A stretch of DNA of 14,921 bases from assembly GCA_964468005.1 (NCBI GenBank), contig CAYXUT010000060.1:1-14921 (forward strand), given 5' to 3'. Source of the stretch: TMED8 sp964468005. GTDB lineage: Bacteria > Pseudomonadota > Alphaproteobacteria > Rhodospirillales > Casp-alpha2. Shown here in pieces: positions 7,061-14,805 of the stretch. Position numbers and translations under genes: made by a program. Under the pieces are notes generated by a model. It did not search any database, had not been told where the DNA came from, and saw nothing but the letters and a program-made list of their open reading frames with translations. Position 1 is the first letter of the stretch, and each line of letters starts with the position of its first letter.

Positions 7061-7929
7061 TGGGGCTGTTTTCGCGCGACGCCGGGAACAAACCGGCCTC
7101 CGCAGGAGGACGTGCACATGTGATCGTCGTCGGTAATGAAAAGGGTGGTAGTGGAAAATCGACGACCGCTATGCATGTTATTGTTGCCCTCATACTGCAG
7201 GGGCGTTCGGTGGCCAGTATCGACGTCGATGCGCACCAAGGTACGCTCAGCCGCTACATCGCGAACCGTGAAAAATATATCAAGAGCTCGGGCCGCGATA
7301 TCGGCGTGCCGAATCATTTTACAGTTGATCCCTCAAAAGAGACCGCTAGCGTTGCTGAGAGAGATGTAGAATTACAGCGTCTGCAGTTGTTAATCGAAGG
7401 TGCCTGGGTAAATCATGATGTGGTTGTGGTGGATACACCCGGTAGCGTCAGCGCCTTGTCGCGCTTGGCGCACTCTTATGCAGATACGCTGATCACGCCG
7501 ATTAACGATAGTCCTGTTGATTTCGATGTGCTCGCCCATGTGGACGGTGCACGCTTCGCTATCATGGGGCCGAGCCACTATGCCGAGATGGTCTGGGAGC
7601 AAAAGAAAATCCGCGCTGATCGTGACGGCAGCGATATCGATTGGATTGTCATGCGCAACCGGTTATCGAGCCTTGATGCCCATAATAAGCGGGAGATGGA
7701 ACGCCTGGTTCGCGAGTTGTCAAAGCGTATCCACTTCCGCGCTGTCCCCGGCTTTGGCGAGCGGGTGATATTCCGCGAGTTGTTTCTGGTCGGGCTCACG
7801 ATCTTGGACCTGAAAGACGCCGCCGGACCACGCGCACTTAGCCATTCGCATCACGCGGCGCGCCAGGAGATCTATACCATCGTCAATGCCATCGGCCTGC
7901 CGCCGATGGCTGACGTTGCGTGCGACTGA
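7060..7929 (+). CDS. mipZ: MipZ, ParA-like ATPase positioning the division plane
   Basis: A protein of 289 residues starting at ATG 7060, which overlaps the previous TAA by one base. GGGTGAGG (7044-7051) is eight bases upstream; an in-frame TTG at 7042 lacks a ribosome site. The text carries the deviant Walker A KGGSGKST (28-35) after HVIVVGNE, then a DVDAHQGTLSRY segment, VVVVDTPG as Walker B, and TPINDSPVDFDVL. The second half has the MipZ-specific WIVMRNRLSSLDAHNK, the FGERVIFRELF-GLTILDL block and the HHAARQE helix. In alphaproteobacteria MipZ forms a pole-to-midcell gradient with ParB and inhibits FtsZ polymerisation, restricting the Z-ring to midcell. Residues 1-18 are a short extension not needed for the fold. 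The identification is strong. Confidence 0.93.
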   Translation: MGLFSRDAGNKPASAGGRAHVIVVGNEKGGSGKSTTAMHVIVALILQGRSVASIDVDAHQGTLSRYIANREKYIKSSGRDIGVPNHFTVDPSKETASVAERDVELQRLQLLIEGAWVNHDVVVVDTPGSVSALSRLAHSYADTLITPINDSPVDFDVLAHVDGARFAIMGPSHYAEMVWEQKKIRADRDGSDIDWIVMRNRLSSLDAHNKREMERLVRELSKRIHFRAVPGFGERVIFRELFLVGLTILDLKDAAGPRALSHSHHAARQEIYTIVNAIGLPPMADVACD

Positions 7930-7957
7930 GTAATTAGCCGTGGTATTCGAGCCTATG

Positions 7958-7984
7958 TTCAATTATCTCTATGATATAATTGAA
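7958..7984. promoter_or_regulatory. Perfect 9-bp inverted repeat with embedded TATAAT, upstream of the VWA-like gene
   Basis: TTCAATTAT (7958-7966) and ATAATTGAA (7976-7984) are exact inverted repeats around a 9-base spacer. TATAAT at 7975-7980 is an exact -10 box inside the right arm, ending 24 bases before the ATG at 8005. No good -35 is seen at the matching distance. There is no T-run after it, so an operator overlapping a promoter is more likely than a terminator for mipZ. Confidence 0.5.
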
Positions 7985-8004
7985 GAATCATCTGGAATGA
8001 TCCG

Positions 8005-8721
8005 ATGAGAAAGCCTCCGAATCTACCGGACAAAAAGGCCGCTACGGTAGAAGCATTTTTGCAGAAGGTTTCGACGGCACCAACCGGTAAGGCACCGGGT
8101 AGTGGTGGGCGGCTTCTGTTTGTGCTCGATGCCACGGCAAGCCGGCAGCCGACCTGGGACCGTGCCGCACATTTGCAGGCCGAAATGTTCCAAACTGCGG
8201 CGGCGCTTGGCGGGCTGGATATTCAGCTCGTTTTTTTTCGTGGCTTTGGCGAGTTTAAGGCCAGCCCTTGGACGGGGAATGGTGATGCCTTGTTGCGCCT
8301 AATGACGTCGGTTACCTGCTTTGCCGGAGAAACGCAGCTCGGCAAAGTCTTGAAGCACGCCCGAAATCAGCAGAAACGTCATAAGGTCGACGCCTTGGTC
8401 TATGTCGGCGATTCTTTCGAGGAGGATATCGATACCGTCGGCAGTGTTGCCGGTGAGTTGGGTCTGCTCGGCCTACCGTGTTTCATGTTTCACGAAGGCG
8501 ATGATCCAATCGCCGCCTTCGCCTTTCAACAGATCGCCAAGCTTTCCCGCGGCGCTTACCACCACTTCGATGCCTCGTCGGCCGGCACCTTGCGCGATCT
8601 CCTAAAGGCTGTCGCCGTCTACGCCAGCGGTGGCTACAAGGCATTGCAGGATCATGCTACACGCCAAGGTGGCGAGGTTCGGCTGCTGACCGACCAACTC
8701 GCCCGAAAGGGGTGTCGGTAG
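8005..8721 (+). CDS. VWA-like (von Willebrand factor A) domain protein
   Basis: A protein of 238 residues from ATG 8005, with GGA at 7994-7996 as a modest ribosome site. After a ~35-residue polar N-terminus comes a Rossmann-like VWA core. LLFVLDATAS (37-46) gives a MIDAS-type D-x-T-x-S at Asp42/Thr44/Ser46; Thr110 in GETQLG and Asp136 in VYVGDSFEED are the expected further metal contacts. The classic motif is DxSxS, so Thr44 is a mild variant. There is no signal peptide or membrane segment, implying a cytoplasmic protein that binds a partner through a divalent metal. Its 3' end overlaps the J-domain gene by ten bases, so the two are probably co-translated. A link to mipZ rests on gene neighbourhood only. 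The actual partner and role are unknown. Confidence 0.68.
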   Translation: MRKPPNLPDKKAATVEAFLQKVSTAPTGKAPGSGGRLLFVLDATASRQPTWDRAAHLQAEMFQTAAALGGLDIQLVFFRGFGEFKASPWTGNGDALLRLMTSVTCFAGETQLGKVLKHARNQQKRHKVDALVYVGDSFEEDIDTVGSVAGELGLLGLPCFMFHEGDDPIAAFAFQQIAKLSRGAYHHFDASSAGTLRDLLKAVAVYASGGYKALQDHATRQGGEVRLLTDQLARKGCR

Positions 8722-9449
8722 GAGTGGTCCCCTATCTGATCCTTGGTATCGCACTTGTTGCCGGCCTATTGCTGGCTGGCCGCTGGTACGTTAGTGCTGA
8801 ACCGCGCACCCTCATCAAGGTGGTGAAATGGGCTTTAGTAGGCCTGGTAGGCTTTATTGCCGTGTTTTTCGTTGTTAGCGGTAAGCTTGTTTGGGCCATC
8901 GCCACGCTGCCGGCGTTGATCCCGTGGTTCATGCGCGCGCGCAGCGTGGCCCGCATGGCCAAGACATTCTCACGCATGTCTCAAGCGGCGGGAATGAGTG
9001 GTGCGAGTGGCGAGACATCGGAAGTCGAGACGTCTTACTTGCGCATGACCCTTGAACACGATAGCGGCCGTATGACGGGTGAGGTACTAAGCGGCGAGTA
9101 CGCCGGAAAGCGTCTCGAGGAGATGGCGCTTGGCCAGTTGGTGGAACTTCTGAAGACCTGTTGGCGCGATGACGATGAATCAGCACGGCTTTTGGAAGCC
9201 TATCTCGATCGGGAATTCGGGGATTGGCGTGAAACAGCCAGGGCGGGTAATCAACAAAATTCGAGTTCGGGAGCGGTCATGGACTGGGCCGAAGCGTTGC
9301 AAATCCTAGGGCTTGAAGACGGTGCGAACGAAGATGAAATCAAAGAGGCTCATCGCCGCCTAATAGCGGGCATGCATCCCGATCACGGTGGTTCCGACTA
9401 TCTGGCGGCACAGATCAATAGGGCTAAGGACCTATTGCTGGGAGAATGA
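8712..9449 (+). CDS. Membrane-anchored J-domain (DnaJ-like) co-chaperone
   Basis: A protein of 245 residues from GTG 8712, or 241 from GTG 8724; the AAAGGGG at 8706-8712 is better spaced for the second. Two hydrophobic segments, about residues 6-23 and 38-73 (the latter possibly two spans), anchor the N-terminus. A linker rich in Ser, Gly and Glu and a helical middle (about 110-180) follow. The C-terminal ~55 residues are a J domain: WAEALQILGL start, the helix EDEIKEAHRRLIAGM, the HPD tripeptide (222-224), then the DHGGSDYLAAQINRAKDLLL helix. The arrangement resembles TIM14/DjlC-type membrane J proteins that recruit DnaK to the inner face of the membrane. The gene overlaps the VWA gene by ten bases in another frame, implying an operon. 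J-domain assignment is firm; the client is unknown. Confidence 0.88.
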   Translation: MSVGVVPYLILGIALVAGLLLAGRWYVSAEPRTLIKVVKWALVGLVGFIAVFFVVSGKLVWAIATLPALIPWFMRARSVARMAKTFSRMSQAAGMSGASGETSEVETSYLRMTLEHDSGRMTGEVLSGEYAGKRLEEMALGQLVELLKTCWRDDDESARLLEAYLDREFGDWRETARAGNQQNSSSGAVMDWAEALQILGLEDGANEDEIKEAHRRLIAGMHPDHGGSDYLAAQINRAKDLLLGE

Positions 9450-9451
9450 AA

Positions 9452-9631
9452 ATGACGCCCGAATAGGCAAAGACCTAGCGTGCCCACGTCTACTATCGTG
9501 ACGATGTTAAACGCGCCGCTGGCTACCGAGTTCTCTCCATGTGGATATGCGATACGTTTGATCTCGACATCGCTTTTTACAGGCCGACACTATCTCGACT
9601 TAAGTTGATCCAAGACGCTTTCGTTACGTAG
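9452..9631 (+). pseudogene. Possible small gene remnant with two in-frame amber codons
   Basis: An ATG at 9452, three bases after the J-domain stop, opens a frame that meets TAG at 9464-9466 and again at 9476-9478. It then runs through about 50 codons of protein-like text (for example GYRVLSMWICDTFDLDIAFY) to TAG 9629-9631. If both ambers were Gln (CAG to TAG), the reading would be MTPEQAKTQ followed by this text. A second stretch in another frame (LWHKGGAPKVAIGVTSHL, ending TAA 9715-9717) may be a continuation after a frameshift. No family is recognised, and this could be chance. Confidence 0.25.
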
Positions 9632-9727
9632 CACTCCCACATGTTGCGGTCCTCGATGGCCTGTGGCACAAAGGCGGCGCACCGAAAGTGGCTATCGGTG
9701 TGACGAGCCATCTCTAAGGATGATCCC

Positions 9728-10597
9728 ATGGTGAAACGCGTTCGAAAGGCTGTTTTCCCGGTAGCTGGGTTGGGAACGCGCTTCCTGCCGGCGACCAAAG
9801 TAATGCCCAAGGAAATGCTGACTATCGTCGATAAGCCACTAATCCAATACGCGGTAGAAGAGGCGATGGAAGCCGGCATCGATGAGTTCGTCCTGGTAAC
9901 GGGCCGTGGCAAGCACCTGATGGAAGACCATTTCGATCATGCCTATGAATTGGAAGCAATCCTGATGGAACGCGGCAAGGCTAAAGAGTTGGAAGAGGTT
10001 GAGCGCATTGCCCCCGACCCTGGTCGCATGTCCTATACTCGCCAACGCCGCCCGCTTGGGCTCGGCCACGCCGTATGGTGCGCGCGCCAGTTTATCAATG
10101 GTGAGCCCTTTGCCGTTCTGTTGCCTGATGACCTGATCCAGGCCGATCCCGGCTGTATGAAGCAGATGATTTCGGCCTATGAAGAGGTTGGCGGCAATAT
10201 CGTCGCTGTTGAGGATGTACCATGCGAGCAAACCGACCGCTACGGTATTCTTGACGTTGCTGATGACAATGGCCGCTTGGCGCGTGCCAAGGGACTAGTC
10301 GAGAAACCGTCGCCGGATGAAGCGCCTTCGACGCTCTCGATCATTGGTCGCTATATCCTGCAGCCGGAAGTTTTTAACCACCTCGACAAGCATGAGACCG
10401 GCGCGGGCGGCGAAATTCAACTGACCGATGCCATGGCCAAGACGGTCGAGAGTATTCCATTCCATGGTTTTCGGTTTGAGGGGCAGCGATTTGATTGCGG
10501 CACCAAGCTCGGCTTTGTGATAGCTAATGTCGCCTTTGCCGCTGCGCGCAGCGATCTGCGCGACGATATTCACGACATGCTGCAAGACATCTTTTAG
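9728..10597 (+). CDS. galU: UTP--glucose-1-phosphate uridylyltransferase
   Basis: A protein of 289 residues from ATG 9728, with AAGGA at 9716-9720 upstream. It makes UDP-glucose from UTP and glucose-1-phosphate. The nucleotide-binding loop GLGTRFLPATKVMPKEML (14-31) near the N-terminus is diagnostic of bacterial GalU. FAVLLPDDLI holds the metal-binding Asp region, and VEKP, IGRYIL and GEIQLTDA are further family blocks. FDCGTKLGFVIAN closes the core. The length is normal for the family and the protein is cytosolic. It lies 39 bases before ugd in the same direction, so its product probably feeds the next enzyme. An intact, well-conserved gene. Confidence 0.96.
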   Translation: MVKRVRKAVFPVAGLGTRFLPATKVMPKEMLTIVDKPLIQYAVEEAMEAGIDEFVLVTGRGKHLMEDHFDHAYELEAILMERGKAKELEEVERIAPDPGRMSYTRQRRPLGLGHAVWCARQFINGEPFAVLLPDDLIQADPGCMKQMISAYEEVGGNIVAVEDVPCEQTDRYGILDVADDNGRLARAKGLVEKPSPDEAPSTLSIIGRYILQPEVFNHLDKHETGAGGEIQLTDAMAKTVESIPFHGFRFEGQRFDCGTKLGFVIANVAFAAARSDLRDDIHDMLQDIF

Positions 10598-10636
10598 AGG
10601 ACTTAAGGATAAGAGCTAACGGGAGTACCCTGATTT

Positions 10637-11974
10637 ATGCATATCGCCATGATTGGCACGGGCTATGTTGGCCTTGTATCCGGTGCTTGTTTCTCGGAGT
10701 TCGGTGTCGATGTTATCTGTGTCGATAAGGACAAGACCAAAATTGACACGCTCCAGGAAGGCCGCATGCCGATTTACGAGCCGGGCCTTGAAGACCTTGT
10801 GAAGAAAAACGTTGAAGCGGGGCGCCTCAGGTTCTCCACGAGCTTAAGCTCTGCCGTTGCAGAGGCCGATGCGGTGTTCATCGCGGTCGGTACGCCGAGC
10901 CGGCGCGGCGACGGGCACGCTGACCTTTCATACGTCTATGCGGCGGCCAAGGAAATTGCTGAGGCCATGGACGGTTATACGGTTGTCGTGACGAAATCAA
11001 CAGTGCCGGTCGGTACCGGACGTGAGGTCGGACGGATCATTGCCGAGAGCAGACCGAATGCGGAATACGATGTTGTCTCTAACCCGGAGTTCTTGCGTGA
11101 AGGTTCGGCCATCGAGGATTTTTTGCACCCCGACCGGATTGTTATTGGGACCAAAAGCCAGCGCGCCCAAGAGTTGATGCGCGAACTCTACAGGCCGCTG
11201 TATCTAACCGAGACGCCGATTGTCTTTACCTCGCGTCAGACCTCCGAGCTGATCAAATACGCAGCCAACACTTTCCTTGCGACCAAAATCACTTTTATCA
11301 ACGAAATCGCCGATCTTTGTGAAGTGGTGGACGCTGACGTGCAGGACGTAGCACGCGCTATTGGGCTGGATGGCCGGATTGGGCGCAAGTTTTTGCATGC
11401 CGGCCCCGGTTACGGCGGATCTTGTTTCCCGAAGGATACCCTGGCCTTGGTGCGAACCGCGGAAGAGGTCGGCAGCCCGCTTCGTATCGTCGATACGGTT
11501 GTTGATGTTAACTCGCAGCGCAAGCACCGCATGGCTGAGAAAATTATCGTGGCCTGCGGCGGTAACGTTAGCGGTAAAACAGTTGCCATTCTTGGTGTGA
11601 CCTTCAAGCCCAATACGGACGATATGCGGGAGTCCCCGAGCCTCGACATCGTGGCCGGTTTGCAGGACGCCGGTGCGACAATCCGGGCCTTTGATCCCAA
11701 GGGTATGGACGAGGCGCGCGAGATGATGAATGGCGTATTTTGGTGCCAGGACGCGTATCATGCGATGGAGGGCGCCGATGCCGTCGGCATTGTCACGGAA
11801 TGGAACGCATTCCGCGCCCTCGATCTGGAGCGCACGAAGGAACTCTTGTCGGCGCCGGTAATGGTCGATCTTAGGAATATTTACAATCCTCAGGAAATGG
11901 CTGAGGCTGGCTTCCAATACATTAGTATCGGCCGCGCACCAGCGGCACCTGAGGGAGTGGAGGCCGGCGAATGA
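10637..11974 (+). CDS. ugd: UDP-glucose 6-dehydrogenase
   Basis: A protein of 445 residues from ATG 10637; GGGAG at 10621-10625 is a slightly distant ribosome site. It oxidises UDP-glucose to UDP-glucuronate in two NAD-dependent steps. The N-terminal Rossmann motif is GTGYVG (7-12), and the VTKSTVPVGTG stretch is typical. Lys207 and Asn211 lie in the LIKYAAN helix, and the catalytic cysteine is Cys263 in GPGYGGSCFPKD. The C-terminal UDP-binding domain has VAILGVTFKPNTDDMRESPS. The length is normal, with a short Ala/Pro/Glu-rich tail. Its stop overlaps the start of the next gene (ATGA), indicating coupling. UDP-glucuronate serves capsule, exopolysaccharide or modified lipid A synthesis. Confidence 0.96.
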   Translation: MHIAMIGTGYVGLVSGACFSEFGVDVICVDKDKTKIDTLQEGRMPIYEPGLEDLVKKNVEAGRLRFSTSLSSAVAEADAVFIAVGTPSRRGDGHADLSYVYAAAKEIAEAMDGYTVVVTKSTVPVGTGREVGRIIAESRPNAEYDVVSNPEFLREGSAIEDFLHPDRIVIGTKSQRAQELMRELYRPLYLTETPIVFTSRQTSELIKYAANTFLATKITFINEIADLCEVVDADVQDVARAIGLDGRIGRKFLHAGPGYGGSCFPKDTLALVRTAEEVGSPLRIVDTVVDVNSQRKHRMAEKIIVACGGNVSGKTVAILGVTFKPNTDDMRESPSLDIVAGLQDAGATIRAFDPKGMDEAREMMNGVFWCQDAYHAMEGADAVGIVTEWNAFRALDLERTKELLSAPVMVDLRNIYNPQEMAEAGFQYISIGRAPAAPEGVEAGE

Positions 11975-13356
11975 GCGCTAGTCGGGAATTGCACCCGACG
12001 ATCCTTCGTGAATACGATATCCGGGGAATTGTCGGCGATACTCTGAGCCCGGAAGATGTACATGCGATTGCCCGAGCTTTTGGCTCGACGCTATCTGATG
12101 CAGGCGGTAGTCGCATCGCTATCGGCTATGATGGCCGGGTGCATTCACCGGAACTCGAAGTTGCGGCCGTATTAGGCCTCAAAGCTTGCGGGCTCTCGGT
12201 AGTGCGGGTCGGCCGGGGGCCGAGCCCGATGCTTTACTTCGCCAGCTATCACTTCGAAGCTGATGCGGCAATGATGATCACCGGCTCCCACAATCCGCCC
12301 GATTACAACGGCATCAAGATAACCTTTCAGGGAGAGGCGTTCTTTGGCGACGATATTCAGGCGCTTGGCAGGCGCGCCAAGGCCGGTGATTTCGTAGACG
12401 GCAAGGGTAGCGAAGAGACGCATGACATCCGCAACACTTACGTCGCGCGTATGATGGCCGACTATGAAGGTGCGTGTGATCTCAAGGTTGCCTGGGACCC
12501 AGGTAATGGCGCGGCTGGTGAGATTACGGAAATGCTAATCCGGGAATTACCCGGCGAACACGTGGTCATCAACTCTGAAATTGACGGCACCTTCCCCAAT
12601 CACCATCCGGATCCGACGGTGGAAGCCAACCTTGAGCAACTGAAAGCAGTTGTCGCGAGTGAGCGATGCGATCTCGGTATTGGTTTTGACGGTGACGGTG
12701 ACCGTATCGGCGTAATAGATGGCCAGGGCAGGGTGCTCTGGGGCGATCAGATTTTGGTGATCCTGGCACGCGTCGTTTTGGCCGATCAACCAGGCGCAAC
12801 GATTATTGCCGACGTCAAGGCTAGCCAATTGTTCCAGGATGAAATTAACCGGCTTGGCGGCAAGCCGCTTCTGTGGAAGACCGGCCATTCGAATTTAAAG
12901 CAAAAACTGGCCGAAACGGGTGCGCCCCTAGCCGGCGAGATGAGCGCGCATATCTTTTTCAAGCACCGCTACTACGGCTACGACGATGCACTCTACAGTG
13001 CGATCAGGCTGTTGTCAGCGCTTTCCAGCGGCGATGAGAGCTTGGCCGAAATCCGCGATTCCTTGCCGCCATATCTGAACACGCCGGAACTGCGCTTCGA
13101 CTGTGCTGAGACGCGTAAATTCCAGGTCATTGAGGAAGTTCGTGAGCGTTTGCGAGGAGAGCCGGATATCACTGTTAACGATATCGATGGTGTCAGGGTG
13201 GAGATGGAGGATGGCTGGTGGCTGCTCCGCGCATCCAACACGCAAGCCGTTCTGGTGGCACGTTGCGAATCAACCACCGAGGAAGGCCTCGGGCGCTTGA
13301 AAGATGACCTCGCCCGGCAACTGCGCGAAAGCGGTATCGAGCCTCCCGAAATGTAA
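11971..13356 (+). CDS. Phosphomannomutase/phosphoglucomutase (AlgC/PgmG type)
   Basis: A protein of 461 residues from ATG 11971, overlapping the ugd stop by four bases. It interconverts the 6- and 1-phosphates of mannose and/or glucose through a phosphoserine enzyme. The active-site loop is TGSHNPPDYNGIK with Ser106. The Mg2+ loop is DGDGDR with Asp240, Asp242 and Asp244. The sugar-recognition loop is GEMSAH (322-327), and the C-terminal phosphate-binding loop is RASNTQAVLVARCES. The N-terminal EYDIRGIVG is also typical of the alpha-D-phosphohexomutase family. The GEMS form of the loop fits dual glucose/mannose specificity, but specificity is inferred. In this operon it can supply glucose-1-phosphate to GalU and mannose-1-phosphate to GDP-mannose synthesis. 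Confidence 0.94.
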   Translation: MSASRELHPTILREYDIRGIVGDTLSPEDVHAIARAFGSTLSDAGGSRIAIGYDGRVHSPELEVAAVLGLKACGLSVVRVGRGPSPMLYFASYHFEADAAMMITGSHNPPDYNGIKITFQGEAFFGDDIQALGRRAKAGDFVDGKGSEETHDIRNTYVARMMADYEGACDLKVAWDPGNGAAGEITEMLIRELPGEHVVINSEIDGTFPNHHPDPTVEANLEQLKAVVASERCDLGIGFDGDGDRIGVIDGQGRVLWGDQILVILARVVLADQPGATIIADVKASQLFQDEINRLGGKPLLWKTGHSNLKQKLAETGAPLAGEMSAHIFFKHRYYGYDDALYSAIRLLSALSSGDESLAEIRDSLPPYLNTPELRFDCAETRKFQVIEEVRERLRGEPDITVNDIDGVRVEMEDGWWLLRASNTQAVLVARCESTTEEGLGRLKDDLARQLRESGIEPPEM

Positions 13357-13392
13357 GCATGAAACACTATAAATTCAGGGGCCGTTTGTCGG

Positions 13393-14607
13393 CTAGCGGG
13401 TATTTGAGGCCAACTGTAGGCCCTTAACTCGAAGTTCCATGCAATCGTGGGATTTCTTCTCAAGCGTGCGGCAAGCAGCGTAGGCGGTGCGTTTGCCAAG
13501 GCCATGAATTCGAGCCCGGTAGAGGGTTTTACCCCGGCGGGTCTTGAGCGGTATCACCTTGATTGTGGCGCCGGCTAAATAGCGCCCAGCCGCATTAACA
13601 GCAGCCCGGGCCGAGCGATAGGCCTGCGAATATCTGGCATACGCACCGACCTGCACGCCCCATGCGCCCTTCGCTCCGGAACCTTTGCGGCGCGTCTGTT
13701 TAGTGGGCCTTTGATTGCGGGGCCGGGCGTTAACCATAGTTTTTGAGGCTTTGCGCTTGCCATCGATGATGGCGAAACCCTTGTTTAGAATCTTGGTCAT
13801 TAAGCGGTTACGCTGCTTGCTATTGCGTCCACCGAAAATGACACCGATCAACCTCGCGTTGCCGCGCTTTACGGATGCCACAATATTGTAGCCGGCGGCA
13901 CGGATGTAGCCGGTCTTGATCCCATCTACGCCTTGGTAAGTGGTCAGCAATTTGTTGTGGTTTTTATGTTTGCGCCCGGCGTAGCGAAAGGATTGGGTGC
14001 TGAAATAGTGGTAATAGCTGTGGTGATGGTGCAGCAGCGCTCGAGCCAACCGCGCCATATCGCGTGCCGTGCTCATCTGTCCGCGGTGCGGCAGTCCCGA
14101 TGCATTTCGGAACGTCGTGCGAGTCATTTTGAGCCGCCGTGCCGTGGCGGTCATCATGAGCGCGAAATCGCGTTCGCTACCGGCGATGTTTTCGGCCACG
14201 GTTGTCGCCACGTCATTGGCAGATTTTGTTACCAGCGCCAAGATGGCATCCTTGACGGTAATCGTCTGGCCCCGTTTCAGGCCAAGCCGCGAGGCCGGCT
14301 GGCGTGCGGCACGAGCGGAAATTTTCAGTTTAGTGTTCAGCGTCCATTTACCGACGTCTAGTGCCTCAAACATCATGAACAGCGTCATCATCTTGGTCAG
14401 AGATGCGGGATAGTTTCGCGTATCAGCGTTGGTGGCATGCAATATCCGGCCACTATCGGCATTAACGACGATACTGGCGTAACCAGCCTGGGCTGGCTCG
14501 GGCATCCAAAACAATAAGGCGGCCAAGGCGATACTGCTAATGGTGGAGCACAGGTTTAGGTTGCGCAACGTGATGCCGTCAAAAAACTTACAGAAATTCG
14601 CCGCCAA
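13393..14607 (-). CDS. D-alanyl-D-alanine carboxypeptidase (PBP5/DacA-DacF family) with C-terminal SPOR domain
   Basis: A protein of 404 residues. The start is TTG 14607, with GAGGAG (complement of 14616-14621) eight bases upstream. A long signal peptide ends at AQA (residue 41), so the enzyme is periplasmic. All three serine-peptidase motifs are present: SLTK (69-72), SAN (129-131) and KTG (231-233). It removes the terminal D-Ala from peptidoglycan pentapeptides. A basic linker (about 285-312) leads to a SPOR domain (about 315-395, starting WGVQVGAYA), which in other proteins binds glycan strands stripped of peptides at division septa. There is no amphipathic membrane anchor of the PBP5 type, so SPOR may do the targeting. 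An odd run of four His occurs at 193-196. It converges with the hexomutase gene, 36 bases apart. Confidence 0.93.
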   Translation of the reverse strand: MAANFCKFFDGITLRNLNLCSTISSIALAALLFWMPEPAQAGYASIVVNADSGRILHATNADTRNYPASLTKMMTLFMMFEALDVGKWTLNTKLKISARAARQPASRLGLKRGQTITVKDAILALVTKSANDVATTVAENIAGSERDFALMMTATARRLKMTRTTFRNASGLPHRGQMSTARDMARLARALLHHHHSYYHYFSTQSFRYAGRKHKNHNKLLTTYQGVDGIKTGYIRAAGYNIVASVKRGNARLIGVIFGGRNSKQRNRLMTKILNKGFAIIDGKRKASKTMVNARPRNQRPTKQTRRKGSGAKGAWGVQVGAYARYSQAYRSARAAVNAAGRYLAGATIKVIPLKTRRGKTLYRARIHGLGKRTAYAACRTLEKKSHDCMELRVKGLQLASNTR

Positions 14608-14805
14608 TCTTTTTTCTCCTCATGATGCATTGGCTTCATCATGGCTGGAATTAAAACATGAATTCGGACTTGCGTCTGCACAAAATTTACTTCCGAATCA
14701 ATTGCTTGTTAGCAACGTTGGGATGAAGAAACGGTTAATTTCCGGGATAGGAGGGGGTGGTTTCGTTGAGAAAATGACCATAAGGATCAACTAATGATGC
14801 GGTGC
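14608..14805. promoter_or_regulatory. Upstream region of the carboxypeptidase gene with several dyads
   Basis: No gene is supported here; a forward open frame is low-quality antisense text. Three dyads stand out: CATGATG (14621-14627) with CATCATG (14637-14643) around 9 bases, just upstream of the ribosome site; ATTCGGA (14662-14668) with TCCGAAT (14692-14698), arm centres 30 bases apart; and the hairpin TTGCT-TGTT-AGCAA (14702-14715), followed by the palindrome CAACGTTG (14713-14720). These may be operator sites or leader structure. Confidence 0.4.

Noticed and set aside
11204..11917. Minus-strand open frame of 237 codons
   Set aside because: Antisense shadow of ugd, whose catalytic motifs lie on the plus strand.
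13381..13393. GCCG-TTTGT-CGGC hairpin between the convergent hexomutase and carboxypeptidase genes
   Set aside because: Only a 4-bp stem with no T-run on either strand, so not a credible terminator.
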